Assembly: GCA_964036275.1 (NCBI GenBank)
Contig: OZ038440.1
Span: 12,995,690 to 13,059,689, forward strand
Direction of reading: 5' to 3'
DNA from: Litoditis marina
Taxonomy: Eukaryota; Nematoda; Chromadorea; Rhabditida; Rhabditidae
DNA: 64,000 nt
This document shows positions 11,036 to 32,275 of this stretch, one piece after another. Below the pieces are notes generated by a model. It was not told where the DNA came from. It searched no databases and worked only from the letters and a program-made list of their open reading frames with translations. The translations under genes were made by a program, and so were the position numbers. The number at the start of each line of letters is the position of its first letter. Position 1 is the first letter of the stretch.

Positions 11036-12167
11036 CTGAAGATATATATAGTGAGTGCTAAATTTATGAACTTCTGTCGCTCGCCGGAATCGAACCTGCT
11101 AGCAAAAGATTCGTAGCAGGGCGCTAACCACTGCGCTAATAGAGCACATTACCGACAAGCTGTGGAATCGAAGACATGTGTGCGTACACAGCGGAAAGTG
11201 AGATATACAGTACCCTTCCGCCTTTCCGTTGGCAACGACTATAGGAGGTGACCAAATTTTCGGTGTAGTTTGATCTCTGTTCACGCCATAATTCACTAAT
11301 TGTGACGGGAAAACAACAGGATGCAAACTACAAACACAGCGGGATTGCTCTCGAAATATCGAACCCAAAAATTTGAGTTCTTCTAGCAGAGTGAGGATGT
11401 CTTCTGGAACTTTCACCGCTGAGTCTAAACTGTGTCACAGATCAAACTACGCCGTGATCGAGAAAGAGAGAAAGTCTAAAATAGTCCACATTCTGAAAAA
11501 CAACGCTACGTCTCCGATTGACTCACTCATGCCTTTTGCAACCCGTTTCAGGCTCTAGTTCTTCCACCTAATTCAATATCTTGCATTTCGATTCAAAAGA
11601 GAAAGGGAGATAGTGGAACTCAAACGAAATTCCACTCTAACAACATACCGAAAAGTAGAACAGTTTGAAGAAGCCGCATTCTTAAGCAGGAGTTTCCTAT
11701 ACAATGAATACTCCGAAGGTTGCCTACTCTGTGGAACTTTACACGATTCTCGGGGTCTTCTTGAAAATCGTGTAAAGTCAAGCAAAGAGAGAAAGAACAC
11801 GATTTTCACTCTCGAGAACACAGTTTGCTTGTCCTGAGTTCTGTTGAGACCGCAGTGTACAGACTGCGACGTGTTTTTTCAGCATCGTACAACATGTTCA
11901 ACATTCCGAGCTTGTTGCCAACAAAACAGAAGTAGCCAAGAAACGTTCAATTACATTTTACAAGAAGTGAAGAACATGGTCTTCTTTTGAAGAAGCAAGA
12001 TGTTCGGAAAAACGAATCAGTGAATGAATGTTGTGAGCGTATAAAATCTTGAATCGAAAATGAAGATGAATTTCAATCGTGTATTTTGTTATTCAAACTG
12101 GATAGTGAAAATTAATAAAGATATAAGAAAAAGTGTGGATATACTTTTCATTTAAATTAGACCAGTG
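11036..12167. other. Intergenic/5' region of the mucin-like gene
   Basis: The missing first exon (signal peptide start) of the mucin-like gene should lie here or within an unrecognised exon, but no ATG with a suitable donor and phase stood out. The stretch holds SINE copy C, one copy of the TAGTTTGATC repeat (11264-11340) and a 16-bp-arm hairpin around ACTTTACACGATT (11733-11778). Confidence 0.45.
11053..11244 (-). mobile_element. tRNA-derived SINE, copy C (best preserved)
   Basis: Read on the minus strand it has GTCGTTGCCAACGGAAAGGC, GGGTACTGTATATCTCAC, CCGCTGTGTACGCACACATG, A box TAGCGCAGTGGTTAGCGC and B box GGTTCGATTCC, ending in an ATAAATTTAGCACTCAC tail. It defines the consensus for copies A and B. 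Confidence 0.72.
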
Positions 12168-15100
12168 TCACGTGATGGGTACTGTAATCATTTCATCATC
12201 TTCTTTCGTCATCCAACTGCGTATTCTACGAACTACGGCCATACAGACGGGCACAGCGAAAATGAGTGCCACCACGAAGTGGTAGCAGGAGTAGACCACG
12301 AACTGAAAGCGATGTGGTGATCTCAGATCAAACTACAACTAAAGGTTGTGAAATACTATGGTCTTGAACCACATATAGCTTTGATTATTATTACGAAACT
12401 CAGATTTGGTACTTCAGTCTGATCCAAACGGAGAGTCATCAAGCATGATGTGAAACGCTATTTCGGTTAATGCTGACTTTTTCCCATAATCCCCGATATG
12501 TTCGAATATGGTCGTTCAAACACAGCAAGGTTTGTGTAACACTTTCGAGAGCTGAGAGTTAGCCAACCAGTTATAAAAGCTTCAAGCTCAGAGACTTGAT
12601 GCGTCAGGTTTTTCACGATTCAATGTCTTCTTTAATTTGTTATCCAGTAACCCCGATGTAGAATCAATCAGTAAATACCTGAGGTCTAATCGATAATGCG
12701 AATCCCTCTTCGTCGACGACAACAGTCGTGAGAATGGACTGCATGACGAGGGCGACAAACGTATTCAGACCGAACACCAAACCGAACGAGTCGGTCCCCA
12801 GTCGTTCGGCTATGTTGAACCTGCAACCGAAATACTTTATACGCACCTATTGATATTAATAATTAAATCATGGTTATAAATGTTTGCATAAACATCATAA
12901 TCATGTAAATGTTATTAGGAAGAACTGTCCCGGTAACGCTACTGTTCAGGGCAGTGAACTACATACAGCTGCTTACAACTGCTTCAGTAAGCAGTAGCCG
13001 AAATTTCAGGGAGATGGCAATGCCTGGTAATTTCTCAGGTTTTCCCCTGGATAATATCATCAGGATTGCAATTTGATCTGCCTTCATTGTACCATTGTAC
13101 TATTGGGAAATATGAAAGAAAAACTAGTGGGAAACAAGATTCACTCACTGAGCTATAGTAATCATTGCTTGATACAGAACTCTATAGAAAATGTATCCCG
13201 CATACATAACGAAGAGATTGCCAGTCTGAGAGAGCAGCAAGAGAATGCATCCATCGAGGAGGGAACAGACGGTTAGACAGATCTCTCCCCAACGAGGCCA
13301 GTTGACCCGCAGGCGTTGCATTAATAAGACCACCGGAATTGCTAAAAACGAGAGGTAAACAGCAACAAATATTCGTCGGGCAAGTGAGTAAACCCTTGCT
13401 GTACTGTTTCCATACCTACTATAGCAGTACTGGAACCACAATGTAGAAGCACTAGAGACAGTAATGATAGAAACATTCCGGCAGGTTCTTCCTAACCTGC
13501 GCCTCTCAATGTTTTTGTGCAAAACTTTTGAAAGACTGGTATCCACATGAGATATGAGCGTTGATGTTCTTGCGCGATAGTAATCTCTGGCCACCGAGGA
13601 AATACAACATTAACTTCATTTTCTGCTTATTGTTTGTCTAGCATTGGTTTATCGTTCTGTCGATAATATTACTAACGCTGGACATTACTACATAAATCAA
13701 ATGCTACGTAAGCTGACCTTAAGTTTTCTTTTGTGTTTCGATGCATCCGTGATGTACAAATATGAATTACAAAATCTTCTGTATGGCCTATTTCACCCGT
13801 TACTAAACAAAAAGTTATGCTCCTTCAGTAAGGTGCAAAGTACAAAGCAACGAATTTACAACTGACCAAATAAGGGACATGCTGCCTCCGTGAAGCCATT
13901 ATAGACGTTCGAGTTTTTCACGTCAATCACGGTACCCCAAAGGGTTTGCGTGTAGTTTCCTATCTAAAAATGTGAGCTCACTGTTATAATTCTAACTATA
14001 AGTTCCAGAACGCAACGCAATCAAAGTGATCCACACTTTCGACATTGTAAATTTCTTGAAAAGTTCCAATGTGTGGACTAATTGGGGTGTTAGTTTGACC
14101 TGTATAAATAATGTATTTTCGTTTTGATAGAAAGCTATTTGGATCGAACTACAAGCAGATCAAAACGGAGTCACATATATATGGTTCAGGCGTGTTGCCC
14201 CGAAAACTGCCCCTACAAACGCACAGTTAAACTGTGAAGATAAGTAGAAATATTATATTTCCTCGGAAAGAAGAAAAATTTGCACTCAATTAACAATACC
14301 ACTTCATGAGATGTAGAATGTAAGCGAATCTTTCTTAGAAAAATCGTGGTGCGTTGTTACCTGAAAGTTTGCGCAGCTGGCAAATGCCCACCACAATGAC
14401 CATTTCAAGACGAACAAGTTGGTATATATGGTCTTCACATCAGAATACAGACTCTTGAAGTGAAGTTTCACATATTCTTTGTAGCTGGCTGATTTTATTT
14501 CCTGTTGCGTTCGATTTGTTCCTGTAATGAGAAATTCGCTGTTATTCATGTTTTTCCTCGGAGTGCGCCATTCACAAACAACTCGTCATTCATTCGAACA
14601 TATTTCTAAATACTTGTGGCTGTGCTCTTATTTTTCTGCATTCTCGATTATTTCGTAGAAATTCTGAATAGTTCCAAGCATCTGAGACTAGATACGGCTG
14701 GCGAACATGGCTACAAACTACATTATCTCTTTTCTGTGAAAAGTGTGAGCAGATGCCCTTTTCTGATATTTTTTTCAGATAGGCACGTTCGAGAAGGGTG
14801 ATAGGTATATAATTTTCAATTTATGGTTCAGTTTGGTTTAAACTCAATTTTGAAAATTAATAACTCTCGTTAACGCTGCATGTTGCGGTCTTTTCCTTAT
14901 CTTTTCCATTATTGGTTTTGTGGACGAGCAATATTTGCATGACCCGGTATTTATGCCAGTATTCCAACTATAGCATGATCTATTTCCTTCTTATTACTCC
15001 CACAATATAGCGCTCAAGCATTTTTCATTCGAGATTTGTTCAATTTGCAATTGTTCACAGTTTCATCGTTTTATGTTTTACTAACATCTTACCTGTCACC

Positions 15101-17220
15101 GATTTTGAAATCACAGCATCTTGTGGTGACATCATTCGTTCAATTTCCTATTTGTTGCTCGCCAGAGTAACGAAACCGTAATTTGAAACGTTTTCTCCCA
15201 GTGAGAAAGTAAGTGTTGCTTCTAGTTCTCTCGAAAAGCGGTTAAGAATGGGTAGAACTGTATAGTATACTGTATAGAGTTCGCTCTCCCCTTAAAGCAA
15301 TCATTTACGGTGTATATTGCCTAATTGATGTTTGTAGTTTGATTCTGTTGCTTTTCGGTCCAGAGTCGTGAACTAGCGCATGGATCGAGATGAAACTACA
15401 ACTAACGCTTTGTCGTACCTGTGATCTCCATTTTCTTTTCGTACGCATTCTTCCACGAAACCATTGGTAAGAAGCAGGAGAATACGAAAGCGATAACTAG
15501 AGATACCAGCGATATCACGTTGAGAGTACGGTAGGTACCCCACTGGAACAGAATAATCATCTGGCCTAACATGTACGCAACAAATCGACCACATTGAAGA
15601 GCCGCGCGGGTATAGGACGTCACACTGGAAATAGGAAGTACATCAGTTTTAGAAAGTTTCTTTTTCAGGTTCTAAAATTCAAATTTCTGCAGTCTTTTTG
15701 GATAGAAAACAAAACTGTCCAGTGTTGCGCGTGTAAACCACGATTTAGTAACATCTTCATTCGATTTCACTCTTCCCGCAAACACTTCGCAAATATTTTT
15801 ATTCTGCTATGCACTTTGATTCCACCTATAAAACTATTCCAAATAAGGGGCATGAATCGTCTGAATTATAACCAACCGTTTATACTGCTTCCGGTCTACT
15901 TTCACATAAATATACGCAAAGTATGCAATTTCCGTCGCAGTGGCCCACCCGTAGAATACCTCTATGATCTGAAGAGAAAATTGTTTTCCTGATTTTTTTT
16001 ACGGAAGAGAGTCAGTTATTTTTCAGCCAAGGAAAGTTTCTCTCATGGGAAACCAGAAAGATACAACTAATGAAAATATTGATCACTCAGTACATTTCAC
16101 GAGAAGCGCTTCAACCACTTTTAGGCTCATTTGGAGTTTCGAGATTGTGAACAAATGTGCCTCTCACTGTTGTGCAAAATTAACCGCGAAATTGTACAAT
16201 CAATAACGATCTTACCTGTTGCACGAGTACAGATCCAAAAAACACAAACAATATCCAGACAATAACGTAGGAGAAGGCTTCGAACATGATAACTGGTTTA
16301 TATAAAAGGAGATCAGTCAGTAAGAATACTGGTATTAGTGCTATCATGTAGCTGTACGTCCAAATCGGATATACCTGGAACAAGGTTCAGCATATTTTTT
16401 GCATTTCGGTGAAATAGAAATAGTTTTTTTCATTAATTTTCCTATTCCTTCGTTTTGCTGGTCTGACCAAAACAACACGGTGCGAGTACTTTGATCGAAA
16501 ACATTGTAATCAAAACATGCGATCTTGGTCCAAAAAGAATTAAATATTACAGCAACCACGCGCCTTTGTTGTTGTTAGGCCATAGTTCAATGGAGCTGAT
16601 GATCTTTTTGATTTTTCCACTTGAAAATTCCACAATCTTTCATGAAGTTAACAATCATTTTTGTTTGTTGACTTCTTCTGGTTCAGTATCGTATTTACCT
16701 TGTTTAGCACATGATTATTTCGCTTACTACAAAGAAAACCTATACGGTGTATGTTGCCCGTTGCCGCTGTGTTTGTAGCTTGATCTCTTTGATTTTTAGT
16801 CCGAAATTTCATCGAGATCAAACCACAAGATATGCCCACTGTCTATATAGTTCGCATATTTCCCAACTGGACTTGGGCAGCTTGCCAATGCAATTTCAAG
16901 GCAGTTTTTGAACATGTTCAAATACTTCAAAACAATAGAAATTTATGTGAAGGGTTCTTCCCCTTAGTTATAACTCGTATTCAGGGAACCATTCTGTAAA
17001 ATATATGTTCTCTCCAAATGACAGTCTTCCAAAGTTTTTGGCACGCTGCCAACGAGTCCAGTTGGGAAATGTGAGCACTATAACTCACATCACTATTGAG
17101 AACGTGCTCTGATATGTTGAGTGTGACGTGTTCGTACTCGTACAAATATGGTTCACTCGGTCGGAACTCCTTCACGAACCCATAAGTACACAGCAGAAAG
17201 GTTGTCACCTCCCATCTCAT
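12168..17220 (-). CDS. SLC19-family folate/thiamine-type membrane carrier
   Basis: Nine exons give 457 aa: 17220-17089, 16374-16216, 15968-15877, 15624-15419, 14521-14361, 13963-13867, 13398-13149, 12820-12679 and 12302-12168. Family blocks appear in order: FLLCTYGF.KEFRPSEPYL at the N-terminus, then VYPIWTYSYM, PVFLLTDLLLYKPVI, FYGWATATEIAYFAYIYV, VTSYTRAAL, WSLWWAFASC.NFQ, VYNGFTEAA, VNWPRWGE and ERLG.DSFGLVFGLNTFVAL, with a short cytoplasmic tail. These are diagnostic of reduced folate carriers and thiamine transporters (worm FOLT proteins), plasma-membrane carriers with 12 predicted helices. Substrate cannot be read from sequence. The start MRWEVTTFLL follows a TTCCAG acceptor 7 bases upstream, suggesting trans-splicing. 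The 13398 acceptor was chosen by phase and is the least certain edge. Confidence 0.93.
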
Positions 17221-17227
17221 TAGAACC

Positions 17228-17233
17228 CTGGAA
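17228..17233 (-). promoter_or_regulatory. Probable trans-splice acceptor of the SLC19 gene
   Basis: TTCCAG (minus strand) ends 7 bases before the chosen ATG at 17220, with no upstream in-frame coding exon recognised. In nematodes this arrangement usually marks spliced-leader addition. A 5'-UTR intron would look the same. Confidence 0.45.
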
Positions 17234-17730
17234 CAACACACTATGAACCTGTACTTCCTCGATTCTTCAAAAATTGGGAGAAGTTATATTTCTTTTCTGA
17301 AGGTTCAAAAAACATAAAAGTAAACTTTCTTAAAAGATAAATTTGAAAAAGCGAGAATGGTGCTTCGGGAACTAATCAGGTTTTTAAGGAGAAGGTGATC
17401 AATGAAGTAATGAAAAAGTACCGCATCATGGCATCATGGTTTTGTTTGTTTTATACCGCAATCAAGTAATGAGCCCAATGGCAAACAACAAATTTATCTC
17501 AAAACGAAACAGTGCACTATCGGTTCAAAAGTCTCTAATTTTAAAATAAAAAGACAATTTTCTACAGAAAAGTCGAAGAGTTTATAGCTTTACCTAAGAA
17601 AATCAGACAGCCACTTTGCACACAATTTTACCATTCGTGGGGGGGGGGGGGTTTAAAAGTATATGAACTATCTGCCTAATCTAAGAGCGAGCCTAGTTCA
17701 ACAAATTGGCGATGATTTGGCGGTTATAGG

Positions 17731-17825
17731 GTGTTCACATATCTTCGTTGTAGTTTGATCTCGACAGATAATATCATTTTTGAATTGCAACCAAAAAGCA
17801 ACGGGATCAAACTACGAACACAGCG
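17731..17825. repeat. ~95-bp dispersed inverted-repeat element, TAGTTTGATC family
   Basis: Subterminal arms TTGTAGTTTGATCTCG and its complement CGGGATCAAACTACGAAC, with a CGTTGCTTTTTGG-type block next to one arm and CGCTGTGTT at one outer edge. Recognisable copies of similar length occur at 11264-11340, 15309-15408, 16746-16840, 56432-56514 and 61572-61655, with fragments near 14140, 24890, 47440 and 53985. All lie in introns or intergenic DNA. Confidence 0.75.
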
Positions 17826-18319
17826 ACACAGCTCAGAGGCTTACTTTGGATGAACCTAACTTAACCACACTTTTCAAAATTGATAACAAGAGCCATTAGC
17901 CTGGATGGAAATATAAGTGATCGTAATATGTCGTGTGAAGACGATTAGGCTATTGCTTAGTTTCATCTTCAAAGAGCTCCATTGAAATTGAAGTTTCAGG
18001 CAGCAGTACATTGGAACACTTCTTTTTGTTAAAACAAAGCGTGCTATCGGTGTCACTTTCGAATGAATTTTATGAAAGATATAAATCAATTAGAATTAGG
18101 GTGCGAATCGTAAATCAAACCGTTGTCTTTCCTTATCTCTGCTCACAGAGTACGAGATGAAATCATTTCCTGGAAAAATGATCGTCCCTTCTGAAATTGT
18201 ACTTTAAAGTCTTCTTTTCATCTTTTATTACTATGAGTAATAGGAGAGAAGTCATTAACGAACTCAACATTCATAGGAAACATTTCCCTAAAACATTCCC
18301 CTATTGTCACCGCCCACTT

Positions 18320-18413
18320 AGGCACTGGAGTGGACGGTCCGTGGACCAAAAAGTGGACGGTCCGTGGACGAAAGTTGGCTACTTTGGTGCACGGACCGTT
18401 CACCCCAGTGCCT
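18320..18413. repeat. 94-bp hairpin element
   Basis: Ends GGCACTGGAGTGGACGGTCC and the complement GGACCGTTCACCCCAGTGCC enclose an internal direct repeat of GTGGACGGTCCGTGGAC. It appears to be a small foldback element. Confidence 0.7.
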
Positions 18414-19034
18414 GAGCATGAAAATTCGTTGGCACACTGTGTACTTATTTTCTGCTGTGTGACTTCTCGCTATACTCTCCATTTGGTGCAAGTGAACTGA
18501 ATATACTTTCGAACACAGGGCTAGCTGGCAGATGCGCCACACTGTGGCCTACATTCGTATACACAGCTGAACAAATGAACAAACACAAAAAACTATCAAG
18601 CGTTCCCTTTCCGTTAGAGCTATGCAAAACACTCTCTTAATTATATATTTTATTTCATTGTAGTGTTTTTGCTTCGGTTAACCACAAAAGTTTTAATAGA
18701 CAGACGCATATAGTTCGGACAGATTTTGAGTTATATTGTTCGGGCGCCGACTATGAGTACGCAATGTGTCGCGGACGCCAAAGCTTTGTCCACCGTAGTC
18801 GTATAAATGCCATTCAAACCGATCGATATTTTTTTATTTTTCTACGAATTATACTCAAATTGTATCAATTTAGTCTCTTCTTTCTGTTCCAAACTGTTCC
18901 TGTTCGTTTTAATTGTTCGTGATTGTTTGAATTTCGCTCTCGTTATCATTCTAACCATCCAGTAAAGTTGTTTACAGCGAATAACCTGTTTTAATTATTT
19001 TTTATATGTTTGTCTATGCTATTTGTTTGAGGCC

Positions 19035-19302
19035 AATTCTACAACTAACCGGGTTTTTAGGTAACCTAACCCTTTTTTGGTAACCTATTTTTCAGGTTAC
19101 TTGGTAGGTAACCTGGAAGTAACCTAAAACTGAAATTCCGCTACCGTTCAACGTAACGGTACAAACCACATTTTGCGTTAGAAAAACAGGTAACCGGTTT
19201 TTCATTTTAGGTTACCATCCGGTTACCTACTGAGGTAACCTGAAAAAGAGGTTACCAAAAAAGGGTTAGGTTACCTAAAAACCCGGTTAGATATAGAATT
19301 CA
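19035..19302. repeat. 268-bp palindrome built from GGTAACC/GGTTACC units
   Basis: The outer arms read AATTCTA..CTAACCGGGTTTTTAGG and its complement; the arms themselves are made of many GGTAACC or GGTTACC heptamers. A shorter relative with the same ends lies at 57316-57392, and GTTAACC-rich sequence recurs at 60745-60915. Confidence 0.75.
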
Positions 19303-20171
19303 CCTTTGTTTGACTGTCCAAAATAATCAAATCAACGGTAACAACGATGTTCTCGAATAGTGGACAGTTACAACCAAAAGTTGATTTGAATCCAGTTCAG
19401 TTTAAGTAAACTTTTCACTTTATCACGTTTTATGGTTCAGAAGTTCATTATCTCACTTCTCACTCTACAGAAAACGTTGAAACTTGCCAACTAAGCTCTT
19501 ATCAGATCATATTTTACTTTGTTGTACTCCAATGGTTAATCTACCATGCGAAGACGCAAGACAAAGCGAACTTAAAAAGTAAAATGTTGTGGAAGTGGAA
19601 GTAGTGTGAAGTTATTCTATCCGAATGTTCACTCTCGTGCTTTTCATTCCTCCTTCTTCTTCCTCTCTCTTTCTTCTCTTGCTCTTTCTTTACCCTTTCC
19701 TTTCCTTCCTCCTCCTTTCTCCTTCTTTGTTCTGATGTGGAATGTGGTGTGAATTGCCTCACTTCTCGCCATCGACCCATTTCCGGTTCTAATTGTATTG
19801 ACGTATTTTCTCTGCTTTCTTTGCCACAAATTTTCGATGACAAGTTTTTGAGATGTAACATTCGAAGATAAAATCTAACAATCTTGATTAGTTTTGGTAA
19901 CCAAGTAGAATGTACCGTTATTCTTCAATCTGGTGTTAATGCGTTTTGTAGTCATTCTTGGATGGTTCATCGCATTTCGGATATATATTTAAAACACAAT
20001 TCTTCGTGTTCTATACTCTTTTCTCTTCATTGAATGTTGAATATATTTTCAAAGATTCTTTGTTCTAAAAATCGGACATATTCGTTTTAAAAAGATCTGG
20101 AAAGAGGGACAATTGCACAATTTGTTTAATATAAATAGCTAGGCTCATATCTCCTAACTCCTATGCATTTC

Positions 20172-20179
20172 TTTTCCAG
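20172..20179 (+). promoter_or_regulatory. Probable trans-splice acceptor of the MAP4K gene
   Basis: TTTTCCAG ends 11 bases before the ATG at 20191, and no upstream coding exon is needed because the protein starts at the expected family position. This fits spliced-leader addition, or alternatively a 5'-UTR intron. Confidence 0.5.
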
Positions 20180-30823
<10,644 letters not shown>

Positions 30824-32275
30824 TCTCATGCTCTTGTTTCCTCTCCGCTTGTCACTATGTAATGTTTGTTTGTATTGTTTTATAGGATTTTCCCCTCAGA
30901 ATTCCATCGATCGAGCTTTCTTCGTCTTTGCTATTATATTCCCTCATTTTCGTGTTCTAGTCAGTTGGATAATTTTCTTGTCTTGTTCATTAATGACACT
31001 AAACTTTCTTTTTCGAAGCCAAAGCAGATTAGAAGCGTGTCGCTTCTAGTCATATAATGTACGGAAAGACAAGAATCTGCACATATGTTTTGATTTCTTT
31101 AGGGCACGCCAAATTAGAAAGTTTAACACCTTAGTTCAATATCGGTTCTACTAGCTTTCATTCTTGATCGTTTCCCTATATAGACGTGCATGCCCATACG
31201 AACAGGTTAAATCTACGTTATTAATAATACAATATTCAGATCTCTGAGTAAATATTGGGGTTCTTAGTTGAACACAGTTTTTGAGCCTTTACGTGGAATA
31301 TTGAAGTAGAATAGTTTCCGCCTTTTTCATTGAGCGTAAAAGTGCTTTTTGTTGTGATGATTCAGTTGCCACTTTTCGCCTTGTTTGATTGCCTGTTTTT
31401 AATTTATTATGTACCATATTTATTTACGTTTTGTCAATTTATTTGGCAACCAGGAAAACTCATTCAGAAATAAAACTCATTAAAGTATATCTCATTCAAA
31501 AATAAATCTCATTAAGTACATGTACGTAGTGAAAGGCAAAAATCAACTTTCAATTTTTTTGGCATTTTTGAATTCCTGACTAAAAATAAGTTAATGAGTT
31601 TCCATTCTCAATGAGTTTTTCAGTAATGAGTTTTATTTTTGAATGAGTTTTACCTGGTGCCAATTTATTTCTATAAAAAAAATCAGTTTGATTGTTGTAA
31701 AACCATCGGAATGAGCACAACGAAATCATTTAAAAATGCACTATCCGGATCCCTGTCGATCATGGTTCACAAAAAGTATAAAAGTGTGTTTCTCTCTCCA
31801 AGTAAAATAGTGATGCTTGTGTGCAGGTTACAGATATCTAACAGCAATTTATGGGAAAGTTTCCATGTGAAATTTCATTCTACATCTCCACTTTTTGTAC
31901 TGCGTAAAAAACAGTTTTCAAAATTTTTGTCAGGAATCTCTAATGTAATATATCACCGCTTACTGCAAAATGTTACGGAGGGCTGAAAAGGAGTATATTT
32001 GGTTTGGCCAGGAAATCTAACCACCGGATTAAACCTAACCGATTTTATTTAATCGGGGTGATGCTACCGCACGAGAACCGGACCCGTTTTTTAACGCCGT
32101 AATTACGACCATGTGGAGGAAAATTTTAATTGCAACCCAAAAATCGTAATCGTTTTCACCACGCACGAAATTTAAAAATTCAATGTACCTTTCCATTCAT
32201 ATAGATTATTGTATCACTGTAAGTGCTCTGTGTCATAGTATTCAAAGTTCAAATTGTACTTTGAAGTTTCTGCCG
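30824..32275. other. Intergenic between MAP4K and SENP genes
   Basis: No conserved coding sequence. It holds the Mutator-like element at 31445-31661. Frames at 30866-31057 and 31639-31986 have neither family similarity nor splice support. The two genes run in the same direction 1.45 kb apart, so a shared operon is unlikely though not excluded. Confidence 0.5.
31445..31661. mobile_element. 217-bp Mutator-like MITE with 9-bp target duplication
   Basis: Terminal inverted repeats of ~38 bases (GGCAACCAGGAAAACTCATT left; the complement of GGCACCAGGTAAAACTCATT right) are flanked on both sides by AATTTATTT (31436-31444 and 31662-31670). A 9-base duplication with long terminal repeats is typical of Mutator-group transposons. 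The element is too short to encode a transposase, so it is non-autonomous. Confidence 0.88.

Larger units (their letters stand above)
17228..20179. other. Divergent intergenic region between SLC19 and MAP4K genes
   Basis: No coding sequence was found over nearly 3 kb. It contains a 13-base poly-G run (17639-17651), a TAGTTTGATC repeat copy (17731-17825), a hairpin at 18320-18413, a GGTAACC-rich palindrome (19035-19302) and a purine/pyrimidine-biased stretch (19640-19740). Promoters of both flanking genes presumably lie here, but no specific motif can be assigned. Confidence 0.5.

Noticed and set aside
13145..13594. 149-aa single-exon minus-strand ORF as its own gene
   Set aside because: Its second half is an SLC19 exon; the first half is intron read-through lacking family similarity.
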